In this document: positions 55,276 to 63,730 of the stretch, one piece after another
Numbering within the stretch: position 1 is the stretch's first letter
Layout: each line of letters begins with the position of its first letter
NCBI RefSeq assembly: GCF_003075045.1
Contig: NZ_QCZD01000003.1
Location: 868,001-932,000, forward strand
Reading direction: 5' to 3'
Source of the DNA: Maribacter litoralis
GTDB lineage: Bacteria > Bacteroidota > Bacteroidia > Flavobacteriales > Flavobacteriaceae
DNA: 64,000 bases
Notes under the pieces: model-generated
What the model saw: only the letters and a program-made list of their open reading frames with translations
Told to the model about the DNA's origin: nothing
The model's database searches: none
Made by a program: the position numbers and the translations under genes

Positions 55276-56621
55276 TGATAAGACCAATGCTGTTGTGTGT
55301 AGTGCTATGTATCTTGTTTTCTTGTGCTAAAGAAGATGCGGAGCTTACATTTCAGGGTCTCAATACTGAATTTGAGGGAGAGTTGGCTTGGGTCAAAATT
55401 TTTGGCGGTAGTGGTAATGAAAGCGCACAGAGCATTATTAAAACAACAGATGGCGGTTTTGCCGTTTTAGGGTATACCGGCAGTATCGATGGCGATATTG
55501 CTTCAAAGTTTGAAGAGGAGAACGATTATTGGTTTTTGAAATTTGATGCCAACGGAGTGTTGCAATGGAACAAAACTTATGGTGGTAGTATGGACGATAT
55601 CGGTCAAAGTTTAGTTCAAACAAGTGACGGTGGTTATGCTTTAACGGGTTATGCCATGAGTAGTGATGGTGATGCTAGTAATAATGAGGGGTTTCATGAC
55701 AACTGGATTTTAAAGTTAGATGCGCAAGGCAGTTTGGAGTGGGAAAGTAGTTATGGTTTTTCAGGACACGATCATTCGTACGATATTCTAGAAGCATCAC
55801 AAGGTGGATACTTTTTTACGGGTTTTTTAGATATTACCTCTGCCAGAGATGATGGCAATACAGAAAAAGGAAACTCTTTAACAAGTCATGGTGTTGGTGA
55901 ATTTTGGGGTACTAAAATAGATGAAAACGGTAGTATTCAGTGGCGAGGTTATTTTGGAGGTACTAATAATGATCGTGCTCATAGTGTGGTTCAAAGTGAT
56001 GATGGTGGCTTTGTAATGGCAGGTTTTACTGAAAGTGATGATTACGATGTTAGTAGTACCAATGGTAGTTATGAGTTCTGGGTGGTAAAGGTAGATTCAT
56101 TTGGCAATTTAATTTGGGAGCATTCTTTTGGTGGTGATGGTATTGAGGTTGCTTATGATATAGCAAAAACCGCAGATGATGGTTTTGTTGTGGTAGGCAA
56201 TACCTTTAGTGACAATGGAGATATATTGATCAACCATGGTGAGTCTGATATGTGGATGATAAAAATTGATGCGGAAGGTAATCTAATTTGGGAGCAGACC
56301 TATGGTGGAACCAAGTTTGATCTGGCACAAGCCGTGGTTCAAAGTGTAGATGGTGGGTTCTATATTACCGGTAATACTAAAAGCGATGACAAGGACAGCT
56401 CGTTTAATTATGGCGAGAATGATATTTGGGTGGTTAAAACGAACAGTTTTGGAGCGTTGGTCTGGGAAAAATCATTTGGCGGATCCGGACTCGATTTTGC
56501 ATATGATATTCTTGAAAATGAGGACGGAAGTGTAATGGTGGTGGGTGAAACGGCAAGTACCGATTTCAATTCTTTGACCACTAAAGGAAATACAGATCTG
56601 GTACTTCTTAAAATTAAATAA
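55275..56621 (+). CDS. Seven-repeat beta-propeller lipoprotein
   Basis: 448 residues. Lipoprotein signal to ILFSCAK. Seven copies of about 52 residues, each with a W-x-K-x-(F/Y)GG start and a TDGG(F/Y)-x-x-x-G(Y/F/N)T core (for example GGSGNESAQSIIKTTDGGF, GGTNNDRAHSVVQSDDGGF, GGDGIEVAYDIAKTADDGF). Seven units fit a full seven-bladed propeller. Function unknown; paired with the LVIVD protein through a one-base overlap. Confidence 0.8.
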   Translation: MIRPMLLCVVLCILFSCAKEDAELTFQGLNTEFEGELAWVKIFGGSGNESAQSIIKTTDGGFAVLGYTGSIDGDIASKFEEENDYWFLKFDANGVLQWNKTYGGSMDDIGQSLVQTSDGGYALTGYAMSSDGDASNNEGFHDNWILKLDAQGSLEWESSYGFSGHDHSYDILEASQGGYFFTGFLDITSARDDGNTEKGNSLTSHGVGEFWGTKIDENGSIQWRGYFGGTNNDRAHSVVQSDDGGFVMAGFTESDDYDVSSTNGSYEFWVVKVDSFGNLIWEHSFGGDGIEVAYDIAKTADDGFVVVGNTFSDNGDILINHGESDMWMIKIDAEGNLIWEQTYGGTKFDLAQAVVQSVDGGFYITGNTKSDDKDSSFNYGENDIWVVKTNSFGALVWEKSFGGSGLDFAYDILENEDGSVMVVGETASTDFNSLTTKGNTDLVLLKIK

Positions 56622-56657
56622 CCTGCTATAGTCAATCATAGTATTTCTCTATCTACT

Positions 56658-56714
56658 TATACGTTATAATAATGTAAGGTTCTATGGTAAAAACCTACTT
56701 ATAACGTATATTTG
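56658..56714 (+). promoter_or_regulatory. sufA promoter with overlapping 12-bp inverted repeat
   Basis: -7 box TATATTTG at 56707-56714. A perfect inverted repeat TATACGTTATAA (56658-56669) and TTATAACGTATA (56699-56710) puts its right arm over this box, and the arm centres are 41 bp apart. A smaller repeat AGGTT/AACCT (56677-56681, 56692-56696) lies between. No clear -33 element; a regulator bound to the arm would mask the promoter. Confidence 0.6.
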
Positions 56715-56744
56715 TGAACTATTTTTAGATTAAATCGAGATATT

Positions 56745-57074
56745 ATGATTCAAGTATCAGAAACGGCTAAACAGAAAGTCATCACCCTTATGACAGAAGA
56801 GGGTTTTGATGCTTCTAAAGATTTTGTGCGTGTTGGTGTTAAGAGTGGTGGATGCAGTGGATTATCTTACGAATTAAACTTCGATAATAAGAAAGATGAT
56901 GCTGATAAAGTGTTCGAAGACAATAATGTACGAATTATCGTTGATAAAAAAAGCTTTTTATATTTAGTAGGAACTGTGTTGGAATACTCAGGTGGTCTAA
57001 ACGGAAAAGGTTTTGTTTTTAACAACCCTAATGCACAAAGAACGTGTGGTTGTGGCGAAAGTTTTTCATTATAG
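56745..57074 (+). CDS. sufA: A-type iron-sulfur carrier
   Basis: 109 residues, HesB/IscA fold. The three cluster-binding cysteines are C37 (KSGGCSGLSY), C101 and C103 (RTCGCGESFSL). It accepts a cluster from the SufBCD scaffold and passes it to target proteins. First gene of the suf region, and its promoter carries an overlapping dyad. Gap of 82 bp to sufB contains repeats. Confidence 0.92.
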   Translation: MIQVSETAKQKVITLMTEEGFDASKDFVRVGVKSGGCSGLSYELNFDNKKDDADKVFEDNNVRIIVDKKSFLYLVGTVLEYSGGLNGKGFVFNNPNAQRTCGCGESFSL

Positions 57075-57111
57075 AATGAAGTGATGTTTTAAATATGTTA
57101 AGAAGAGATGT

Positions 57112-57148
57112 AGTTAATTTTAACTCATTAACTTTTAACTTATTAACT
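57112..57148 (+). repeat. Heptad/octad repeat spacer, sufA-sufB
   Basis: AGTTAAT at 57112-57118, then TTTAACT, CATTAACT, TTTAACT, TATTAACT at 57119, 57126, 57134 and 57141: 7- and 8-bp units ending TAACT, preceded by the inverted unit. Ends 8 bp before the sufB start. Confidence 0.65.
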
Positions 57149-57156
57149 ATGAATAT

Positions 57157-58602
57157 ATGGCATATACAGAAGAAGAATTAAAGAAAGAATTGGAAACCAA
57201 AGAGTACGAGTATGGTTTCTATACAGATATTGAGTCCGAAACGTTTCCCAATGGTTTAAACGAAGAAATCGTTATTGCCATTTCAAAGAAAAAGGGAGAG
57301 CCGGAATGGATGACACTATGGAGATTGGAGGCTTTCAAGTATTGGAAGGAGATGGAAGAGCCAGAATGGGCTAATGTACATTACCAGAAACCAGATTTTC
57401 AAGCGATATCTTACTACTCTGCACCAAAGAAAGCGGATCCGAACAAAACATTGGATGATGTTGATCCAGAGTTATTGGAGATGTACAAGAAATTGGGTAT
57501 TTCTGTAGATGAGCAAAAGAAACTTCAAAATGTAGCTGTTGATATTGTGATGGATTCCGTATCCGTAGCAACTACATTTAAAAAGACCTTGGCAGAAAAA
57601 GGTATTATTTTCTGTTCCATTTCAGAAGCTATTAAGGATCATCCGGAATTGGTGAAGAAATATATTGGCTCTGTAGTTCCTAAAAAAGATAATTTTTACG
57701 CAGCATTAAATTCCGCTGTATTCTCTGATGGTAGTTTCTGTTATATTCCTAAAGGGGTACGTTGCCCAATGGAGCTATCAACTTATTTTAGAATTAACCA
57801 AGCAGGTACAGGTCAGTTTGAACGTACATTGGTAATCGCAGACGAAGACAGTTATGTAAGTTACCTTGAAGGCTGTACAGCACCTTCTAGAGATGAAAAC
57901 CAATTACACGCTGCCGTGGTAGAGCTTATCGCTTTGGACGGAGCGGAGATTAAATACTCAACGGTACAAAACTGGTTCCCTGGAGGAAAAGATGGTAAAG
58001 GTGGGGTGTTCAACTTTGTAACCAAAAGAGCTATGGTTGAAAAGAACGCTAAGGTATCTTGGACACAGGTTGAAACGGGATCTGCCGTAACGTGGAAATA
58101 TCCTTCTTGTATCTTAAAAGGAGATAATTCGATTGGCGAATTTTATTCGATTGCCGTTACCAATAATTACCAACAAGCAGATACGGGTACCAAAATGGTA
58201 CATATTGGTAAAAACACAAAGAGTACCATAATCTCTAAAGGTATTTCTGCAGGTAAATCGCAAAATAGTTACCGTGGTCTAGTACAGGTGAATAGCCGTG
58301 CTGAAGGGGCGCGTAATTTCTCTCAGTGCGATTCGCTCTTAATGGGTAACGAATGTGGCGCACACACTTTCCCTTACATTGAGGCAAAGAATAAAAGCGC
58401 GATGATAGAGCACGAAGCTACTACGAGTAAAATTGGTGAAGATCAAATTTTTTACTGTAACCAAAGAGGTATAGATACGGAAAAAGCAATTGCTTTGATC
58501 GTAAACGGTTTTAGTAAAGAGGTCTTGAACAAACTACCGATGGAGTTTGCAGTAGAAGCACAAAAACTATTAGAAATTAGTTTAGAAGGTTCTGTAGGAT
58601 AA
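57157..58602 (+). CDS. sufB: Fe-S cluster scaffold subunit SufB
   Basis: 481 residues. The right-handed beta-helix core includes [16 protein letters not shown] and [18 protein letters not shown], with the essential cysteine of the assembly site in the latter region. Forms SufBC2D with the following genes and builds clusters from SufS-supplied sulfur. The N-terminal [25 protein letters not shown] is typical. 58 bp before sufC. Confidence 0.95.
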   Translation: MAYTEEELKKELETKEYEYGFYTDIESETFPNGLNEEIVIAISKKKGEPEWMTLWRLEAFKYWKEMEEPEWANVHYQKPDFQAISYYSAPKKADPNKTLDDVDPELLEMYKKLGISVDEQKKLQNVAVDIVMDSVSVATTFKKTLAEKGIIFCSISEAIKDHPELVKKYIGSVVPKKDNFYAALNSAVFSDGSFCYIPKGVRCPMELSTYFRINQAGTGQFERTLVIADEDSYVSYLEGCTAPSRDENQLHAAVVELIALDGAEIKYSTVQNWFPGGKDGKGGVFNFVTKRAMVEKNAKVSWTQVETGSAVTWKYPSCILKGDNSIGEFYSIAVTNNYQQADTGTKMVHIGKNTKSTIISKGISAGKSQNSYRGLVQVNSRAEGARNFSQCDSLLMGNECGAHTFPYIEAKNKSAMIEHEATTSKIGEDQIFYCNQRGIDTEKAIALIVNGFSKEVLNKLPMEFAVEAQKLLEISLEGSVG

Positions 58603-58660
58603 AGAATAGTCAATATTAAAAAATAAGCCGTAGGCACCAGAATATTTAAAGTAACATATT

Positions 58661-59413
58661 ATGTTGAAAATTAAAGATCTACATGCTAGTGTAGAGGATA
58701 AAGAGATATTAAAAGGGATTAACTTAGAAGTAAAAGCAGGTGAAGTACATGCTATTATGGGACCAAATGGTTCTGGTAAAAGTACATTGGCTTCAGTAAT
58801 TGCAGGTAATGAGAACTTTGAAGTTACCCAAGGGTCAATTGAATTAAGTGGTGAAGATTTAGAAGAGGTATCACCAGAAGAAAGAGCGCACAAAGGTGTT
58901 TTTCTTTCTTTTCAATATCCAGTTGAAATTCCAGGTGTTTCTGTTACCAACTTTATGAAAACTGCCATTAACGAATCTCGTAAGGCAAAGGGTCTAGAGG
59001 ATATGCCTGCAAAGGATATGTTGAAATTAATTCGTGAGAAATCTGAATTATTGGAGATTGACCGCAAATTTTTATCTAGATCATTGAACGAAGGTTTTTC
59101 CGGTGGTGAGAAAAAAAGAAACGAAATTTTTCAAATGGCAATGTTAGAGCCTAAGGTTGCTATTTTGGACGAAACCGATTCTGGATTGGATATTGATGCC
59201 CTAAGAATTGTTGCTAGTGGTGTAAACAAGTTAAAGAGCAAAGACAATGCAGTAATATTGATTACGCACTACCAACGTTTGTTAGAATATATCGTACCTG
59301 ACTATGTACATGTTTTACATAATGGTAAAATTGTAAAATCTGGTGGTAAAGAACTTGCGTTAGAGCTAGAGGAAAAAGGATACGACTGGTTAAAGCAAGA
59401 AACAGCGGTGTAA
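58661..59413 (+). CDS. sufC: Fe-S assembly ATPase SufC
   Basis: 250 residues. Walker A GPNGSGKST (about 35-43), signature GFSGGEKKRNE, Walker B AILDETDSGLDID. ABC-type ATPase that drives conformational change of the SufBCD scaffold. A heptad spacer of 78 bp follows before sufD. Confidence 0.96.
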   Translation: MLKIKDLHASVEDKEILKGINLEVKAGEVHAIMGPNGSGKSTLASVIAGNENFEVTQGSIELSGEDLEEVSPEERAHKGVFLSFQYPVEIPGVSVTNFMKTAINESRKAKGLEDMPAKDMLKLIREKSELLEIDRKFLSRSLNEGFSGGEKKRNEIFQMAMLEPKVAILDETDSGLDIDALRIVASGVNKLKSKDNAVILITHYQRLLEYIVPDYVHVLHNGKIVKSGGKELALELEEKGYDWLKQETAV

Positions 59414-59416
59414 TTA

Positions 59417-59487
59417 AGTATACAGTATTTAGTGGTGGTAATCAGGGAGTATAACTGCCAACTGCTACTGTAAACTGGCAACTGAAA
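59417..59487 (+). repeat. Heptad inverted-repeat spacer, sufC-sufD
   Basis: Direct heptads AGTATAC, AGTATTT, AGTGGTG at 59417, 59424 and 59431; then inverted-type heptads ending in ACT: TATAACT, GCCAACT, GCTACT, GTAAACT, GGCAACT between 59450 and 59483. ACTGNNA is the most regular unit. Fills the gap between sufC and sufD. Confidence 0.8.
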
Positions 59488-59491
59488 AAAT

Positions 59492-60808
59492 ATGGATTTA
59501 AAAGATAAATTGATTTCCTCTTTTATGGCGTTTGAGAACAATGTGGATGTTGAACATCCCGTACATGATGTTCGTATGGCGGCCATAAAGAACTTTGAGG
59601 AAAAAGGGTTTCCTTCCAAAAAAGAGGAAGCATGGAAATATACATCACTAAATAGCTTACAGAAAATTGATTTTAGCATTTTTCCAAAGGAAGACAATGC
59701 GTTGGAATACAAAGATGTAAAGCGTTATTTTTTACATGAGATCGATTCTTATAAAATTGTTTTCGTTGATGGTATTTATAGCTCTTACCTTTCTGAAACT
59801 ACACATGATGGGGTAGACATTTGCTTAATGAGTGCAGCGCTTACAAAGCCAATGTACAAACCGGTTATTGATGTGTATTTTAATAAAATTGCATCTAAAG
59901 ACGAGTCATTGACATCATTGAATACGGCATTTAGTCGAGAAGGGGCATATATTTATATTCCTAAAAACAAGATGCCTAAAAAGCCTATTGAAATTTTACA
60001 TTTCTCTACAGGTAATGAGGCGTCGTTAATGCTACAGCCACGTAATTTAATTGTGGTTGAAGAAAATGCCGAGGTGCAAATTATTGAGCGTCACCAGAGT
60101 TTGACCTCTAATGAGGTGCTTACCAATGCGGTTACCGAAATATTTGCCGATAAAAGTGCCATCGTTGATTTTTATAAAATTCAGAATGATGTTGAATCTG
60201 CATCTTTGATCGATAATACCTATATAGATCAAAAAGATAAGAGTGTTGTTAAATTACATACCTTCTCGTTCGGGGGTAAATTAACGCGTAACAACCTTAA
60301 TTTTTATCAGAATGGGGAGTATATAGATTCTACTATGAAAGGTGTTACTATTTTAGGAGAAAAGCAGCATGTAGATCACCATACCTTAGTGCATCATATT
60401 GAACCTAATTGTGAAAGCCACCAAGACTACAAAGGTATTTATGGTGATAGTTCAACTGGGGTGTTTAATGGTAAAATTATCGTTGATAAGATTGCTCAAA
60501 AGACCAATGCTTTTCAACAGAATAACAATATTTTGATCAGTGATAAAGCAAGTATCAATACAAAACCTCAATTAGAGATTTTTGCCGATGATGTAAAATG
60601 TTCTCATGGTTGTACTATTGGTCAATTAGACGAAGATGCATTGTTCTACCTACAATCAAGGGGGATTCCACAGAAAGAGGCTAGAGCATTATTAATGTAT
60701 GCCTTTGCAAATAACGTACTGTCTTCTGTTCGTATTCCTGAACTAAAGACTAGAATAAATAAATTGATAGCAAAGAAGCTAGGGGTGAACCTTGGGTTTG
60801 ATTTGTAA
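59492..60808 (+). CDS. sufD: Fe-S cluster scaffold subunit SufD
   Basis: 438 residues. The N-terminal helical head contains RMAAIKNFEEKGFPSKKEEAWKYT, as in SufD, and the beta-helix core has FGGKLTRNNLNFY and the metal-site histidine region CESHQDYKGIYGD. Completes SufBC2D. Last gene of this unit: a terminator lies 32 bp after the stop. Confidence 0.94.
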   Translation: MDLKDKLISSFMAFENNVDVEHPVHDVRMAAIKNFEEKGFPSKKEEAWKYTSLNSLQKIDFSIFPKEDNALEYKDVKRYFLHEIDSYKIVFVDGIYSSYLSETTHDGVDICLMSAALTKPMYKPVIDVYFNKIASKDESLTSLNTAFSREGAYIYIPKNKMPKKPIEILHFSTGNEASLMLQPRNLIVVEENAEVQIIERHQSLTSNEVLTNAVTEIFADKSAIVDFYKIQNDVESASLIDNTYIDQKDKSVVKLHTFSFGGKLTRNNLNFYQNGEYIDSTMKGVTILGEKQHVDHHTLVHHIEPNCESHQDYKGIYGDSSTGVFNGKIIVDKIAQKTNAFQQNNNILISDKASINTKPQLEIFADDVKCSHGCTIGQLDEDALFYLQSRGIPQKEARALLMYAFANNVLSSVRIPELKTRINKLIAKKLGVNLGFDL

Positions 60809-60840
60809 TATATTTTTTAAATTCAAGATTGTTTAAAATT

Positions 60841-60879
60841 AACGGTTCGTTAGGTTATTCTTAACGAGCCGTTGTATTT
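60841..60879 (+). terminator. Terminator of sufA-B-C-D
   Basis: Stem AACGGTTCGTTA (60841-60852) pairs with TAACGAGCCGTT (60862-60873) with one T-G wobble, loop of nine; moderate T-run. Confidence 0.8.
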
Positions 60880-60932
60880 TCTTACACTACTATTAAGCTA
60901 TTTTCGTCTTATAAATAATTAACTGGAATTTT

Positions 60933-61553
60933 ATGAAACGACTTTTACTTACCTCATTTTTAGTGCTTACCTCTATTATTACAAATGCTCAAGATCAAAA
61001 ATGGAGTGTGGAAGCCAATTATCCATTAAATGTTTCGGATGATTTAGGATTTAGTGAATTAAATGGTGTTGTCGATTTGGGTATTAAATATCGTTTTGTT
61101 GAGCTAGGTGCCGTAAATATTGGTGTTGGAATTAGTGCCGCATATTTAAAAAATCAAGATGAATGGACTTACTTCGATCAGGAGAATGTAAACGTAAATA
61201 ATGATTATAAAGTGAAAAAGCTTTTAATTCAGCCAAAAGTGTTTGCTGAATTGGCGATACCGGGTTTTGCAAAACTTAAGCCACAAATTGCCTTAGGTTA
61301 TTCAATAGTTAAAGATGATTACTATTATAAAAGTGGAAATAATTCAGAAGTTGATAATAATTCTACTGACGGAGGATTAAACTTGAATTTAGGTCTGTCT
61401 TATGATATTTCTAATAGATTTTTTATTCAAATTCAATATGATTACTTAAACGTAAATGTAAATGGTGACACCGTTATAAATGGAGAAACTTTCAGTTATA
61501 ATTATGATGAAAATGGTAGTCTAATAAAAGCTGGCGTCGGATTTCGGTTTTAA
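60933..61553 (+). CDS. Outer-membrane beta-barrel protein (porin-like)
   Basis: 206 residues. Signal peptide (about 1-19, ending TNAQ). Alternating strands and a C-terminal phenylalanine (AGVGFRF) mark a small barrel of about eight strands. Unknown function; it separates the two suf units, and being flanked by the sufD terminator and the sufS promoter it forms its own unit. Whether it belongs with iron or sulfur supply cannot be told. Confidence 0.75.
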   Translation: MKRLLLTSFLVLTSIITNAQDQKWSVEANYPLNVSDDLGFSELNGVVDLGIKYRFVELGAVNIGVGISAAYLKNQDEWTYFDQENVNVNNDYKVKKLLIQPKVFAELAIPGFAKLKPQIALGYSIVKDDYYYKSGNNSEVDNNSTDGGLNLNLGLSYDISNRFFIQIQYDYLNVNVNGDTVINGETFSYNYDENGSLIKAGVGFRF

Positions 61554-61593
61554 CTCTCTGTAAACACAGATTATCACAAAAGGATAATATACA

Positions 61594-61627
61594 ATACCCG
61601 ATATGTTTTCATTATCGGGTATCTTTG
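61594..61627 (+). promoter_or_regulatory. sufS promoter with inverted repeat, also a candidate terminator
   Basis: TATCTTTG at 61620-61627 matches TAnnTTTG. The perfect inverted repeat ATACCCGATA (61594-61603) and TATCGGGTAT (61613-61622) ends within it. The same stem could end the barrel-gene transcript, but the T-run is weak. Confidence 0.5.
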
Positions 61628-61645
61628 TATATAAGAAGATTGACT

Positions 61646-62860
61646 ATGTTAGATATTAAAAAGATAAGAGAAGATTTTCCAATACTTAAGCGTGAGGTAA
61701 ATGGTAAGCCATTGGTCTATTTGGACAATGCCGCTACATCGCAAACGCCACAACAGGTTATTGATGCTATTGTAGATTATTATCAGAACTACAATGCCAA
61801 CATACATCGTGGGGTGCATACGCTTTCGCAAGAGGCTACAGATAAATATGAGCAGGCTAGATTAAAGATTCAGAAGCATTTTAATGCTTCAAAATCTTAT
61901 GAAATCATATTCACGTCCGGAACAACGCATAGTATAAATCTTGTTGCCAACGGATTCTCTGCATTGATCCAGAAAGGTGATGAGGTAATTGTTTCTGCCA
62001 TGGAACATCATTCCAATATTGTCCCTTGGCAAATGTTATGCGAGCGTACCGGTGCAATTTTAAAAGTAATTCCAATGAATCAAGAAGGGGAGTTACTGAT
62101 GGATGCGTACGAAGAGTTGTTGTCCAATAAAACGAAATTGGTATTCTGTAACCATATTTCAAATGCGTTAGGTACCATTAATCCTATTGAAGAAATAATA
62201 GAAATGGCACATAAAGTTGGAGCAGCGGTATTAATTGATGGGGCTCAGGCAGCTCCGCATTTAGTTGCTGATGTACAAGTTTTAGATGTTGACTTTTATA
62301 CTTGTTCCGCTCATAAAATATGTGGACCAACGGGAGTTGGTATGTTATACGGTAAAGAAGAATGGTTGAATAAGTTACCTCCGTACCAAGGTGGTGGCGA
62401 AATGATCGCCGAGGTTACTTTTGAGAAAACTACCTATGCCGATCTACCCCATAAGTTTGAAGCCGGTACGCCCAATATATGTGGCGGTATTGCTTTTGGT
62501 GCTGCATTGGACTATATGAACGGTGTTGGTTTTGAAGAAGTTGCCAAGTATGAGTACGAACTACTGGAATATGCTACGCAAGAATTATTAAAGATAGACG
62601 GACTCAAAATTTACGGAACGGCAAAGAACAAGACTTCTGTAATTTCATTTAATATAGAAGGTATTCACCCGTATGATATGGGCAGTATTTTAGATAAGCT
62701 GGGTATTGCGGTGCGTACAGGACACCATTGTGCACAACCAATTATGGATTTCTTTAAAATACCGGGTACCGTTCGTGCTAGCTTTGCTTTTTATAACACA
62801 AAAGAAGAAGTGGACATACTTGTGCAAGGTATTCTAAAAGCTAAAAGTATGTTGTTATAA
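61646..62860 (+). CDS. sufS: Cysteine desulfurase SufS
   Basis: 404 residues from ATG 61646; upstream in-frame ATG at 61625 lies too close to the promoter and is not conserved. PLP lysine K224 in SAHKICGPTG; active cysteine C362 in RTGHHCAQP. Takes sulfur from cysteine and hands it to SufE as a persulfide. Group II type, as SufS proteins are. The next gene has its own promoter. Confidence 0.95.
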   Translation: MLDIKKIREDFPILKREVNGKPLVYLDNAATSQTPQQVIDAIVDYYQNYNANIHRGVHTLSQEATDKYEQARLKIQKHFNASKSYEIIFTSGTTHSINLVANGFSALIQKGDEVIVSAMEHHSNIVPWQMLCERTGAILKVIPMNQEGELLMDAYEELLSNKTKLVFCNHISNALGTINPIEEIIEMAHKVGAAVLIDGAQAAPHLVADVQVLDVDFYTCSAHKICGPTGVGMLYGKEEWLNKLPPYQGGGEMIAEVTFEKTTYADLPHKFEAGTPNICGGIAFGAALDYMNGVGFEEVAKYEYELLEYATQELLKIDGLKIYGTAKNKTSVISFNIEGIHPYDMGSILDKLGIAVRTGHHCAQPIMDFFKIPGTVRASFAFYNTKEEVDILVQGILKAKSMLL

Positions 62861-62887
62861 CACAAAGTTTCATAGGTAATGTTAAGG

Positions 62888-62919
62888 TTTGAAATCCTTC
62901 AATTGTTATCGTATTTTTG
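62888..62919 (+). promoter_or_regulatory. Promoter for sufE
   Basis: TTTG at 62888-62891, 20-nt spacer, TATTTTTG at 62912-62919. Full consensus and ideal spacing; leader about 10 nt to the sufE start. Confidence 0.6.
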
Positions 62920-62933
62920 CATAAAATAAAGCA

Positions 62934-63359
62934 ATGGAAATTAAAGAGATACAAGAAGAGATTATAGACGAATTTTCCATGTTCGATGATTGGATGCAGC
63001 GCTATGAATACATGATAGAGTTAGGGAAGTCGCTTCCATTAATCAAAGAAGAATTTAAGACTGACGATAATATCATTAAGGGTTGCCAAAGTAAGGTGTG
63101 GGTGCATGCTGAATTGGAAGACAACAAATTGGTTTTTACGGCAGATAGCGATGCCATAATAACAAAAGGTATAATAGCTATTTTAATAAGGGCATTTAGC
63201 AACCAAAAACCACAAGATATTTTAGATGCCGATACGCAGTTTATTGATGAAATTGGGTTAAAAGAGCATTTGTCGCCTACACGGGCAAACGGTTTGGTGA
63301 GTATGATCAAACAATTAAAGTTATACGCAGTTGCGTATCAAACACAAATTGAAGAATAG
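62934..63359 (+). CDS. sufE: Sulfur acceptor SufE
   Basis: 141 residues. The acceptor cysteine is C51 in IIKGCQSKVWV. It takes persulfide from SufS C362 and delivers it to SufBCD. Six nt before the SufT gene, so the two are co-transcribed; a separate promoter (62888-62919) allows expression without sufS. Confidence 0.93.
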   Translation: MEIKEIQEEIIDEFSMFDDWMQRYEYMIELGKSLPLIKEEFKTDDNIIKGCQSKVWVHAELEDNKLVFTADSDAIITKGIIAILIRAFSNQKPQDILDADTQFIDEIGLKEHLSPTRANGLVSMIKQLKLYAVAYQTQIEE

Positions 63360-63364
63360 AAATT

Positions 63365-63697
63365 ATGAGTGACGAAAATATAGCAGAGGATAGTGCAGAA
63401 TTAGGAGAAAAAATTGTTCGTATTTTAAAGACCATTTATGATCCGGAAATTCCTGTTGATATCTACGAGTTAGGGTTGATCTATGACGTTTTGGTGAACG
63501 AAGATAATGAGGTAAAGATACTAATGACACTTACCTCTCCAAATTGCCCTGTGGCTGAAAGTTTACCGGCAGAAGTAGAAGAAAAAGTAAAGTCTTTAGA
63601 TGCTATTAAAGATGCTGAGGTAGAAATTACTTTTGATCCACCTTGGACACAAGATTTAATGAGCGAAGAGGCAAAATTAGAACTAGGTCTGCTTTAA
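63365..63697 (+). CDS. sufT: SufT/PaaD-like iron-sulfur maturation factor (DUF59)
   Basis: 110 residues, MIP18 family. Conserved DPEIPVDIYELGLIYDV and the single cysteine C61 in TLTSPNCPVAE. It supports maturation of cluster proteins. It starts 5 nt after sufE. Confidence 0.85.
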   Translation: MSDENIAEDSAELGEKIVRILKTIYDPEIPVDIYELGLIYDVLVNEDNEVKILMTLTSPNCPVAESLPAEVEEKVKSLDAIKDAEVEITFDPPWTQDLMSEEAKLELGLL

Positions 63698-63730
63698 AGA
63701 GATTGTTGTTCTATTTTAAAAGATGCCATT

